A DNA stretch of 5,918 nt. Source: an uncultured Oscillospiraceae bacterium. Its GTDB lineage: Bacteria; Bacillota; Clostridia; Oscillospirales; Acutalibacteraceae. The notes under the pieces are model-generated. The model saw only the letters and a list, made by a program, of their open reading frames with translations, was not told the DNA's origin and ran no database searches. The stretch covers positions 1-5,918 of the forward strand of contig CAJKJS010000100.1 of the NCBI GenBank assembly GCA_905200265.1, given 5' to 3'. The position numbers and the translations under genes are program-made. Every line of letters starts with the position of its first letter. The stretch's first letter is position 1. Shown one piece after another: positions 1 to 5,361 of the stretch.

Positions 1-29
1 GAATTTTTGGAAAAGGAGCGTGTGAGAGT

Positions 30-746
30 ATGCTGCAAGTGGAGCATGTCAGCAAATCGTATCGAAATGTAAAGGCTAATGATGATGTTAGTTTTTGGGT
101 GGGGGACGGAGAAATTGCCGTATTGGCCGGACCCAACGGAGCCGGAAAAAGTACGGCTATTAAGTGTATCGCAGGTTTGCTGCGGTATCAAGGTATTGTC
201 ATGATCAATGGGTTTCCTAATAAGTCTCTGGAAGCTAAGCGTATGTTTGGGTATGTTCCGGAACTACCCGCACCTTATGAACTTTTGACAGTCTCAGAGC
301 ACTTGGAATTTATTGCCCGGGCTTACCGGGTGGATCAGTGGCAAGAAAAAGCTACCCGTTTGATGGAACGTTTTGAATTGACAGATAAGGCTGATAAATT
401 GGGCAAGGAGCTTTCGAAAGGGATGCAGCAAAAACTTAGTCTGTGCTGCGCCTTATTGCCATCGCCCCGGGTATTGATGTTGGATGAACCTCTGGTGGGA
501 TTAGACCCTCATGCCATTAAGGAATTAAAGGATGTCTTGCAGGAATTACGGGCACAGGGTGTTTCGATTTTGATTAGCACCCATATGCTGGACAGCGTGC
601 GTGATTTTTGGGACAAAGTGCTGATTATGATGCAAGGACGCATTGTGCGTGTCTGCACCCGACAGGAAATTGAACAGAGTGGAGAAGATTTGGAACAGGT
701 GTTCTTCGACGTGACGGAACAGCAGGGGCAGGTGACAGACGCATGA
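30..746 (+). CDS. ABC transporter ATP-binding protein
   Basis: This is a 238-residue nucleotide-binding subunit that would power the membrane protein encoded immediately downstream by ATP hydrolysis on the cytoplasmic face. The motifs appear in order: Walker A GPNGAGKST at residues 34-42; a Q-loop region FGYVPELP near 73-80, with Glu in place of the usual Gln, as often seen in CcmA-like ATPases; an atypical signature LSKGMQQKL at 128-136 instead of LSGGQ; Walker B RVLMLDEP at 147-154 with the catalytic Glu; D-loop GLDP at 157-160; and the switch His in STH at 183-185. All catalytic residues are present and the length is normal for a single-domain subunit. The ATG lies 11 bases after an AAGGAG at 13-18, and there is no better in-frame start. 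The stop overlaps the next start (ATGA), so the two are probably translationally coupled. The substrate cannot be read from the sequence. Confidence 0.95.
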   Translation: MLQVEHVSKSYRNVKANDDVSFWVGDGEIAVLAGPNGAGKSTAIKCIAGLLRYQGIVMINGFPNKSLEAKRMFGYVPELPAPYELLTVSEHLEFIARAYRVDQWQEKATRLMERFELTDKADKLGKELSKGMQQKLSLCCALLPSPRVLMLDEPLVGLDPHAIKELKDVLQELRAQGVSILISTHMLDSVRDFWDKVLIMMQGRIVRVCTRQEIEQSGEDLEQVFFDVTEQQGQVTDA

Positions 747-2359
747 ATGCACTGGGATTTTTGCTGCGGAAAAAAATGATTAACTTTGTGCGCGATATCC
801 TACACCATCCTTCGCGCTTGGTCTTGTATATTGTGGTGATTGGGGTTATTTTATTGTCGGCGCTGTCAGGCGGTACCGAAGAGATAGAAACAAGTACACA
901 GCTGCCCTTTGCGTTTTTACAGGGCGGCTTGATCGGAATTTTCACCCTGATCTTTTCCATTACAATTTATTCATCCCTGCAAGCCGGCACCACCTTTTTT
1001 GAAATGGCCGATGTAAGTTTTTTATTTGGGGCACCGATTTCACCTAAGAAAATTTTGGGTTATGGCCTAGTGAAACAGGCAGCTACCAGTGTGCTGGTAC
1101 TTGTTTTTTTGATTTGCTACATGCCTATGCTGCGGGATAGCTTTGGCGTGGATACATCGTTTTGCATTGGTATGGTGCTGTGTTTCGCCTTGGTTTTGTT
1201 TGCGGCCCAACTACTGGGAATGTTTCTCTATGGATTCGTCAATGGGTCCCGTCGCCGGATTCAGGTTGTAAAAGGCATATGGGTTGCGACGCTGGTTCTT
1301 GAAGTCGTATTGGTACCGTTTCTCATGTGCCTATATGGTGGCCATACGGAAGCACTGACACAGGCGGTGGGATCGGCTTGGCTAACGTGGTATCCGATAG
1401 CAGGATGGAGTGCAGGATTGCTGTGTGCGGCTTGGCAAGGCAATTGGCTTATGGTGGTACTATATGGAGCCCTCTTAGCGGCGACTATTTTCCTGGTAGT
1501 ATGGTTTTTCATGCATCGGGATGTAGACTATTATGAAGACGTGCTGCAGGCTACCGAGATTACCTATCAGGCCCGGGTCGCCATGAAAAAAGGGGGCATG
1601 AATGCCAATGTCCGTACGGACATGGTTAACAGTGCCCGGAAAAGCCGTGTGCGCGGTATTGGCCTACACCGGGGACAGGGCGCTTCCGTCTTCTTTTTTA
1701 AATCCTGGCGGGAATCCATGCGGCAAAGCCGTATTCCCTTTTTGCGGGCCTCTACGTTTGTGATTTTGCTGGGAAGTGCCGTTACCCTGGGTATTACAAT
1801 GATGGTCAGCGAAGATGATGGCCCGCTTTCGCCTAATATCATGTTATTTATTTGTTTGGTCTTTTCAGTTTATATGCAGTTCTTTTTTGGGGCTGCAGGA
1901 AGCTGGAGCAGGGAAATTGCCAAACCGACGATCTATCTGGTGCCAGAGAGGCCCTTTATGAAGTTGGTGTGGGCGTGCATGGATAGTTTTTTGCAGCCGG
2001 CGTTTGATGGAATTATTTTATTTGTGGTAATGGGGCTGATGTGTCAAGGGCCCGTTTCCACGGTGCTAACCTGTATGGGCCTATTTTTTAGTTATGGTGT
2101 GCTGTTTACAGCCGGCAATGTATTAAGCCAGCGGGTGATGGGTTCTTTCAGCAAGCAAGGACTGTTTATGATCATCATGTTACTGATGGTCTTGCTGTTG
2201 GCATTGCCTGGAGGCCTGGTAGGGCTCATTCTGTTGTTTGCAGCAAGTTGTCCGTTATGGGTGGCAGGCGTCGCATGTATGGTTCTCAATTTGTTCGTAT
2301 CCGTGGGAGTTTTGGCCCTTTGCCGTAACCTGTTGGAAGTTGTAGAATATACTGCATGA
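743..2359 (+). CDS. ABC exporter membrane subunit (putative ABC_export family)
   Basis: This is a 538-residue polytopic membrane protein and the likely permease partner of the ATPase that overlaps its start by 4 bases. Hydrophobic segments lie near residues 25-41, 57-78, 110-130, 139-165, 176-198, 212-230, 233-256, 335-354, 364-385, 415-435, 437-460, 473-489 and 491-530 (probably two). They fall into two blocks separated by a basic, probably cytoplasmic region at about 257-332. The segment at about 85-112 (FFEMADVSFLFGAPISPKKI, then a lead into the next helix) resembles the conserved N-terminal part of the putative ABC exporter family (Pfam ABC_export) that I recall from Firmicutes. That assignment is from memory. 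There is no periplasmic adaptor or peptidase domain. The low-GC, Phe/Leu-rich composition is normal for such proteins. The exported compound is unknown. No clear GC-rich terminator follows the stop. Confidence 0.85.
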   Translation: MNALGFLLRKKMINFVRDILHHPSRLVLYIVVIGVILLSALSGGTEEIETSTQLPFAFLQGGLIGIFTLIFSITIYSSLQAGTTFFEMADVSFLFGAPISPKKILGYGLVKQAATSVLVLVFLICYMPMLRDSFGVDTSFCIGMVLCFALVLFAAQLLGMFLYGFVNGSRRRIQVVKGIWVATLVLEVVLVPFLMCLYGGHTEALTQAVGSAWLTWYPIAGWSAGLLCAAWQGNWLMVVLYGALLAATIFLVVWFFMHRDVDYYEDVLQATEITYQARVAMKKGGMNANVRTDMVNSARKSRVRGIGLHRGQGASVFFFKSWRESMRQSRIPFLRASTFVILLGSAVTLGITMMVSEDDGPLSPNIMLFICLVFSVYMQFFFGAAGSWSREIAKPTIYLVPERPFMKLVWACMDSFLQPAFDGIILFVVMGLMCQGPVSTVLTCMGLFFSYGVLFTAGNVLSQRVMGSFSKQGLFMIIMLLMVLLLALPGGLVGLILLFAASCPLWVAGVACMVLNLFVSVGVLALCRNLLEVVEYTA

Positions 2360-2362
2360 GCC

Positions 2363-2392
2363 TTTTCAAAAAAATTTAAATTTTTTTGAAAA
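2363..2392. repeat. 30-bp perfect AT-rich palindrome upstream of the 5S promoter
   Basis: The left arm 2363-2377 reads TTTT-C-A7-TTT, and the right arm 2378-2392 is its exact reverse complement (AAA-T7-G-AAAA), with no spacer. Only two of the 30 bases are G or C. The right arm plus 2393-2397 lies directly upstream of the -35 box at 2398. Its order of A3, T7, three bases, then A4 matches the known bacterial UP-element pattern (AAA, W/T-rich tract, NNN, AAAA), which contacts the RNA polymerase alpha C-terminal domain. It starts only 4 bp after the ABC exporter stop codon. A terminator role is possible but weak, because the stem would be almost all A-U and no separate U-tract follows it. Confidence 0.75.
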
Positions 2393-2397
2393 AACAC

Positions 2398-2426
2398 TTG
2401 CATTCTGGGAACGACTGTGGTATTAT
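2398..2426 (+). promoter_or_regulatory. 5S rRNA promoter, extended -10
   Basis: The -35 TTGCAT (2398-2403) and the -10 TATTAT (2421-2426) are separated by 17 bp. TGG immediately before the -10 (2418-2420) supplies an extended -10 TGN element. Transcription would start near 2432-2434, about 26 bases before the mature 5S end. With the UP-like tract upstream this looks like a strong sigma-A type rRNA promoter. Confidence 0.8.
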
Positions 2427-2432
2427 ATACGA

Positions 2433-2451
2433 GTCGCAAGGATACAGCGAC
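2433..2451 (+). other. Small hairpin in the 5S precursor leader
   Basis: GTCGC at 2433-2437 pairs perfectly with GCGAC at 2447-2451 around a 9-base loop. The hairpin sits between the predicted transcription start and the mature 5S 5' end at about 2459, so it would form the extreme 5' end of the precursor. A role in precursor stability or maturation is inference. Confidence 0.4.
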
Positions 2452-2458
2452 AAACACA

Positions 2459-2574
<116 letters not shown>

Positions 2575-2576
2575 AC

Positions 2577-2611
2577 AAAAGCAGTCACCCAATCGGGTGG
2601 CTGTTTTTTTG
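2577..2611 (+). terminator. Intrinsic terminator of the 5S unit
   Basis: CAGTCACCC (2582-2590) and GGGTGGCTG (2595-2603) form a 9-bp stem with one G-U pair and a 4-base loop AATC, followed by a run of seven T (2604-2610). The A-run before the stem could extend it. It starts within 10 bases of the mature 5S end, which is typical of rRNA units, and separates the 5S from bioY. Confidence 0.9.
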
Positions 2612-2621
2612 TTATCTGATA

Positions 2622-2656
2622 ATTGTCAACCTATTTCGCAAAATAAGGTTGACAAT
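2622..2656. promoter_or_regulatory. BirA-type biotin operator
   Basis: This is a perfect inverted repeat: ATTGTCAACC (2622-2631) and GGTTGACAAT (2647-2656) with a 15-bp spacer. It matches the known BirA operator pattern of Firmicutes (TTGTTAACC, about 15 bases, GGTTAACAA) except for one symmetrical T-to-C/A-to-G change in each half. The right half contains the -35 box of the bioY promoter, so bound BirA-biotinyl-AMP would block RNA polymerase. The downstream gene is a biotin transporter, which agrees with the assignment. The birA gene itself is not in this window. Confidence 0.85.
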
Positions 2657-2677
2657 CGACAAAGAGCCTCCTATAAT
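2649..2677 (+). promoter_or_regulatory. bioY promoter (consensus -35 and -10)
   Basis: TTGACA (2649-2654) and TATAAT (2672-2677) are both exact consensus hexamers with a 17-bp spacer. Transcription would start near 2683-2684, giving a 5' untranslated region of about 28 nt with no room for a riboswitch. An intrinsically very strong promoter fits control by a repressor whose operator covers the -35. Confidence 0.92.
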
Positions 2678-2697
2678 AGAAGAGCACGAAAGAAAAG

Positions 2698-2704
2698 AAG
2701 GAGG
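2698..2704 (+). promoter_or_regulatory. bioY ribosome binding site
   Basis: AAGGAGG lies 7 bases before the ATG at 2712 and fixes that start. A longer in-frame reading that begins with TTG at 2649 would start inside the -35 box, upstream of the predicted transcription start, so it is not real. Confidence 0.88.
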
Positions 2705-2711
2705 CTTTCTT

Positions 2712-3308
2712 ATGAAGCAGACAAAATGGATGGCACTTTCTGCCATGTTTGTGGCAATCACCGTTGTTTTTTCGCAAATTTCCTTTCCCATTCCGGGAAC
2801 TCCCATTGTTTTTACGATGGGCATTATGGCCGTTATGCTCACGGGCTGCATGCTGCCTAAAGGATATGCATTTTTAGCTTTGCTTGTTTATTTGCTGCTG
2901 GGTGTGTGTGGACTACCGGTTTTCAGCTCGTTTGGAAGTGGATTGGGAACACTGCTGGGGTATACCGGCGGTTTCCTCATGACCTATCCGCTCATGGCGT
3001 TCCTGACGGCGTGGCTGTGGGAAATTTGGAGACCGGCGGCACGCAAGGAAAAAAAGCATGTGCTAACCGGATTGCTGCTTTCCGAACCCGTGCTGACTTT
3101 TGTAGCTGTATGGATTAGTCTGTTTGTATGCTATGCCGGCGGGGCCCTGTGGTATATGTTTGTGGCCGAAGTTGACTTTGGTACGGCCATGATGGCTACA
3201 GTGATTCCGTTTATTCCGATGGATACATGCAAAGCCGTGCTTTCTACCATGTTGGTATTGGCCTTGCGGCGGGCACTGCACAGTGCAAAACTACTACCGG
3301 CCGCATAA
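2712..3308 (+). CDS. bioY: Biotin transporter BioY (ECF S-component)
   Basis: This is a 198-residue membrane protein of normal BioY length. BioY is the biotin-binding S-component of an energy-coupling factor transporter and usually works with a shared EcfA-EcfA'-EcfT module, which is not in this window. Visible family features include the N-terminal helix; the ISFPIPGTPIVFTMG segment at 23-37; the YLLLGVCGLPVFSSF block at about 60-74; the following glycine-rich stretch ending in GYTGGFL at 83-89 (many family members have Pro where Tyr84 is here); and the C-terminal IPFIPMDTCK at 165-174, equivalent to the conserved P-x-D-x-x-K biotin-site region. About six hydrophobic segments are present. 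The gene stands alone between the 5S terminator and a shared terminator 6 bases after its stop. The BirA-type operator implies repression when biotin is sufficient. Confidence 0.95.
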   Translation: MKQTKWMALSAMFVAITVVFSQISFPIPGTPIVFTMGIMAVMLTGCMLPKGYAFLALLVYLLLGVCGLPVFSSFGSGLGTLLGYTGGFLMTYPLMAFLTAWLWEIWRPAARKEKKHVLTGLLLSEPVLTFVAVWISLFVCYAGGALWYMFVAEVDFGTAMMATVIPFIPMDTCKAVLSTMLVLALRRALHSAKLLPAA

Positions 3309-3314
3309 TTTATA

Positions 3315-3351
3315 AAAAAATCCCGATGACATTTTGCCATCGGGATTTTTT
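3315..3351. terminator. Bidirectional terminator between bioY and the acetyltransferase gene
   Basis: TCCCGATG (3321-3328) and CATCGGGA (3338-3345) form a perfect 8-bp stem with a 9-base loop. The stem is flanked by A7 on the left and T6 on the right, so it reads as an intrinsic terminator on both strands. It serves the convergent ends: it starts 6 bases after the bioY stop, and on the minus strand it lies 4 bases after the GNAT gene stop. Confidence 0.93.
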
Positions 3352-3355
3352 GTGG

Positions 3356-3874
3356 TTACAATCGATATTCATAGGTATATTCCCACCGCTCTTCTTCCGA
3401 TGAACGGTTTTTTCGGCCCTTTTCACAGGCAATACGCGTCATACCCAGTTTTTCCATAACCCGAGTAGAGGGAATGTTTTCGCTGTCACAGTGAGCGATA
3501 AAGCGGATAAGAGGCCGCGTCTCCATAGCAAAAGCCATGACAGCCTGAGCGGCTTCGGTTGCGTAGCCGTGACCGTGATACTGTGGATGTAAAATCCATC
3601 CCAGTTCCCCAGTGGTTTTGGCTTCATCCCAATATAAACTAATGGCCCCAATATGCTGATTCTGCCGCCAGATGGCAAGCTCGTAAAAAGAGGGCTGTTC
3701 CCTTTTCCATTCGGCATCCACCTGCTGCAAAAAAGTGAGCAACTCTTCCCGACTTTGTACAGGATAAAAGACCATATACCGGGTATTTTCAGGGTCGGCG
3801 GCATAGGCATATGTGCTTTCCAGTAGTGCCGGTCCCAGAGGACTTAGCCGTAAACGGCGAGTGACAAGTTCCAT
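3356..3874 (-). CDS. GNAT family acetyltransferase, RimJ/RimL type
   Basis: This is a 172-residue single-domain protein that would transfer an acetyl group from acetyl-CoA to an amine. It begins with the MELVTRRLRLSPL pattern typical of the RimJ/RimL-like branch (Acetyltransf_3). The acetyl-CoA pyrophosphate-binding loop is QYHGHGYATEA at 98-108, preceded by the beta strand GELGWILHP at 89-97. The later motif CDSENIPSTRVMEKLGM at 129-145 (Asn, Ser/Thr-Arg, EKLGM) is also characteristic. Length is normal and nothing is missing. Members acetylate ribosomal protein N-termini, antibiotics or small amines, and the substrate here cannot be decided. The start is supported by AAGGAG (complement of 3883-3888) 8 bases upstream. 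It follows the TtcA-like gene by 29 bp on the same strand and is probably cotranscribed with it. Confidence 0.93.
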   Translation of the reverse strand: MELVTRRLRLSPLGPALLESTYAYAADPENTRYMVFYPVQSREELLTFLQQVDAEWKREQPSFYELAIWRQNQHIGAISLYWDEAKTTGELGWILHPQYHGHGYATEAAQAVMAFAMETRPLIRFIAHCDSENIPSTRVMEKLGMTRIACEKGRKNRSSEEERWEYTYEYRL

Positions 3875-3903
3875 GAGGGCTTCTCCTTCTTTTTTAAAAG
3901 GGA

Positions 3904-4632
3904 TTACCAGTTGTCTATATGGCTGCGCTGCATAGCTCCTAATACTTTCTGACGCAAATCAGGAAACTTCTTTTCAAGATCTGCTAGTAGGTCAGCGGTA
4001 TCCTGTCGGGCCGTGACGCCGTCAGCAGGGCAACGACTGGGTACAATCGGTAACGTGAGCTTATCGGCCACCCGGCGAATGTGGGATTCTTCGCAGAAAA
4101 CCATGGGGCGGATCAGCCACAACTGTTTGCGGCTCAACTCACTTTTGGGAGAAAAACAGCCAATACGGCCACCATAAAAGAGATTCATTAAAAAGGTTTG
4201 CACGGCGTCGTCAAAGTGATGGCCCAGCGCAATCACACCGCAGCCTTGCTCCTTAGCCATATCGTGTAAAATACCCCGCCGCATCCGGGCACACAAGCTA
4301 CATGGATTTTTTTCTTTTCGTTCTTCAAAAATCAGGGTGCCTAAGCGGGTACGGCGAATCACATAGGGGATTTTCTGGTCCCGGCAAAAGCGCTCAATAG
4401 CGGAATAATCGTTTGGTTCGCCCCCGAAACAGGGATCCGCCGTCAGGGCTACAAGGGAAAAAGGGACGGGATAGTACGTGCGGAGCCGTGCCAGTGCAGC
4501 TAGCAGTACGAGAGAGTCTTTTCCGCCGGAAACACCCACGGCGACCCGGTCTCCTGGATGAATCATCGTATACCGTTCCATAGCGGCACGCATTTGGCCC
4601 ATGAGTTCTTGCAAAAAAAGTCCCACCTTCAT
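3904..4632 (-). CDS. ttcA: TtcA-like PP-loop tRNA 2-thiocytidine synthetase
   Basis: This is a 242-residue ATP-dependent tRNA thiolation enzyme of the TtcA/TilS superfamily. TtcA installs 2-thiocytidine at tRNA position 32 using an iron-sulfur cluster. The PP-loop SGGKDS is at 35-40. The CxxC pair is at Cys111 and Cys114 (NPCSLCARMRRG), and GHHFDDA at 137-143 matches the conserved LGHxxDD region. A third cysteine at 201 (SRCPADG) would complete the cluster-binding set described for TtcA. The protein is shorter than E. coli TtcA, as are many Firmicutes relatives, so a related thiolase specificity is possible. The start at 4632 has only a weak AGGA 11 bases upstream, and ATGs at residues 11, 14 and 18 are alternatives. 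The PP-loop would be intact with any of them. It heads an operon with the GNAT gene. Confidence 0.88.
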   Translation of the reverse strand: MKVGLFLQELMGQMRAAMERYTMIHPGDRVAVGVSGGKDSLVLLAALARLRTYYPVPFSLVALTADPCFGGEPNDYSAIERFCRDQKIPYVIRRTRLGTLIFEERKEKNPCSLCARMRRGILHDMAKEQGCGVIALGHHFDDAVQTFLMNLFYGGRIGCFSPKSELSRKQLWLIRPMVFCEESHIRRVADKLTLPIVPSRCPADGVTARQDTADLLADLEKKFPDLRQKVLGAMQRSHIDNW

Positions 4633-4647
4633 CTATTTGTTTGTCCT

Positions 4648-4653
4648 ATTATA
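4648..4653 (-). promoter_or_regulatory. Possible -10 box of the ttcA-GNAT operon
   Basis: On the minus strand a perfect TATAAT lies at 4653-4648, only 15 bases before the annotated ttcA ATG. A start of transcription 6-8 bases downstream would give a leader of under ten bases. No good -35 is visible at 16-18 bp (TTTTCT-like at about 4676-4671). Either this is a -35-poor promoter with a near-leaderless transcript, or the true start codon is one of the ATGs slightly downstream. Confidence 0.4.
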
Positions 4654-4670
4654 CCGCAGGTGACCGTGGG

Positions 4671-4769
4671 AGAAAAGCAAGAAAAAGTGAAATGAAGTCT
4701 TTGAAAACAAGAGAAAAACCGGTGAAAACAGAAGAAAACAAGAGATATCATAAAGCTAAATTAAAAAAA
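4671..4769. other. Helically phased A-tracts (predicted curved DNA) upstream of rplM
   Basis: A-tracts of 4-7 bases are centred near 4674.5, 4684, 4705.5, 4716, 4726.5, 4736.5 and 4766. The gaps are about 9.5, 21.5, 10.5, 10.5, 10 and 29.5 bp, close to whole helical turns. This is the classic arrangement for intrinsic bending. The region also holds an exact 12-bp direct repeat GAAAACAAGAGA at 4703-4714 and 4734-4745, with a partial copy GAAAACA at 4724. It is purine-rich on the plus strand and shows no gene. It ends just before the rplM -35 box. Confidence 0.55.
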
Positions 4770-4781
4770 TGAAATTTGCGC

Positions 4782-4810
4782 TTGACTTCCCCTGCGGATT
4801 GTGGTAGTAT
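4782..4810 (+). promoter_or_regulatory. rplM-rpsI promoter, extended -10
   Basis: The -35 TTGACT (4782-4787) and the -10 TAGTAT (4805-4810) are separated by 17 bp, with TGG (4802-4804) directly before the -10 as an extended element. Transcription should start near 4816-4818, leaving a leader of about 95 nt before rplM. Confidence 0.85.
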
Positions 4811-4821
4811 CATAAGGCAAA

Positions 4822-4890
4822 CTTCGCGGGTACTTGCGCTGTTTTTCCGTTTTGTCGAAGAAACAGGCCCGCTGTGAATACGATAGAAGG
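4822..4890 (+). promoter_or_regulatory. Structured rplM leader (candidate L13 autoregulatory element)
   Basis: Within the roughly 95-nt untranslated leader, GCGGG (4826-4830) pairs with CCCGC (4868-4872). An inner stem CTGTTTTT (4839-4846) pairs with AGAAACAG (4859-4866), leaving an asymmetric left-hand loop of eight bases and a bulged G4867. An alternative, mutually exclusive stem pairs CTTCG (4822-4826) with CGAAG (4856-4860). Ribosomal protein leaders upstream of rplM-rpsI are known in Firmicutes (the L13 leader family), and this has the right position and size. I have not compared it with that family's covariance model, so membership is inference. Confidence 0.6.
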
Positions 4891-4897
4891 AACATGC

Positions 4898-4903
4898 AGG
4901 AGG
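4898..4903 (+). promoter_or_regulatory. rplM ribosome binding site
   Basis: AGGAGG lies 8 bases before the ATG at 4912 and fixes that start. An in-frame upstream TTG at 4834 falls inside the leader structure, has no ribosome binding site, and would add 26 residues unknown in L13. Confidence 0.9.
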
Positions 4904-4911
4904 TAAACGAT

Positions 4912-5340
4912 ATGTCTACGTATATGCCCAAAGCCGGTCAGGTAGACCGCAAGTGGTATGTCATTGACGCAGCCGGCAAGCCCCTGGGCCGTGTGGCCGT
5001 GGAAGCTGCTAATCTGCTGCGCGGAAAGAATAAGCCCACCTTCGCCCCCCATGTGGATTGCGGCGATCATGTGATCATCATCAACTGCGCTCAGGCGGTA
5101 CTCACCGGCAATAAGCTGCAGAATAAATTTGCTTATCATCACACCGGGTATATCGGCCACATGAAATCTGTGCGCTATGATATCCTGATGCGCGAAAACC
5201 CCACCAAGGCCATGGAACTGGCCGTGTCGGGCATGGTCCCGTCCAACACCATTGGCCGCGCTGCTCTGACCAGACTTCGTCTGTTTGCCGGCAGCGAACA
5301 CACGCATGCTGCTCAGCAGCCCACCGCCTGGGAATTTTAA
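4912..5340 (+). CDS. rplM: 50S ribosomal protein L13 (uL13)
   Basis: This is a 142-residue protein of the usual bacterial L13 length. L13 binds 23S rRNA early in large-subunit assembly. Conserved landmarks are KWYVIDAAGKPLGRVAVEAANLL from residue 12, HVDCGDHVIIINC at about 45-57, the TGNKLQNKFAYHHTGY block near 63-79, GMVPSNTIGR at about 105-114, and the C-terminal RLRLFAGSEHTHAAQQP. The sequence is intact. Third codon positions are much richer in G and C than in the ABC and bioY genes, as expected for highly expressed ribosomal genes. It is the first gene of the rplM-rpsI operon. The only candidate autoregulatory element is in the leader. Confidence 0.98.
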   Translation: MSTYMPKAGQVDRKWYVIDAAGKPLGRVAVEAANLLRGKNKPTFAPHVDCGDHVIIINCAQAVLTGNKLQNKFAYHHTGYIGHMKSVRYDILMRENPTKAMELAVSGMVPSNTIGRAALTRLRLFAGSEHTHAAQQPTAWEF

Positions 5341-5361
5341 GGGAAGGGGACGCAGAAGATT

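Noticed and set aside
1..29. Possible end of an upstream gene (one frame reads a short tail and stops at TGA 23-25, four bases before the ABC ATPase ATG)
   Set aside because: Only seven codons are visible and two other frames are also open here, so neither frame nor identity can be supported. Close packing with an upstream gene remains plausible.
2363..2392. Palindrome as a conventional intrinsic terminator for the ABC exporter operon
   Set aside because: The stem is nearly all A-U, the T-run is inside the stem, and an A-run follows. It fits an UP element or protein site better, though weak termination is not excluded.
2683..2711. Biotin or other riboswitch before bioY
   Set aside because: The predicted leader is only about 28 nt and contains little beyond the ribosome binding site. 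Control by the overlapping operator is sufficient.
4703..4745. CRISPR-like or satellite repeat array based on GAAAACAAGAGA
   Set aside because: There are only two exact 12-bp copies and one partial copy, with no uniform spacers and no cas genes. Phased A-tracts explain the pattern.
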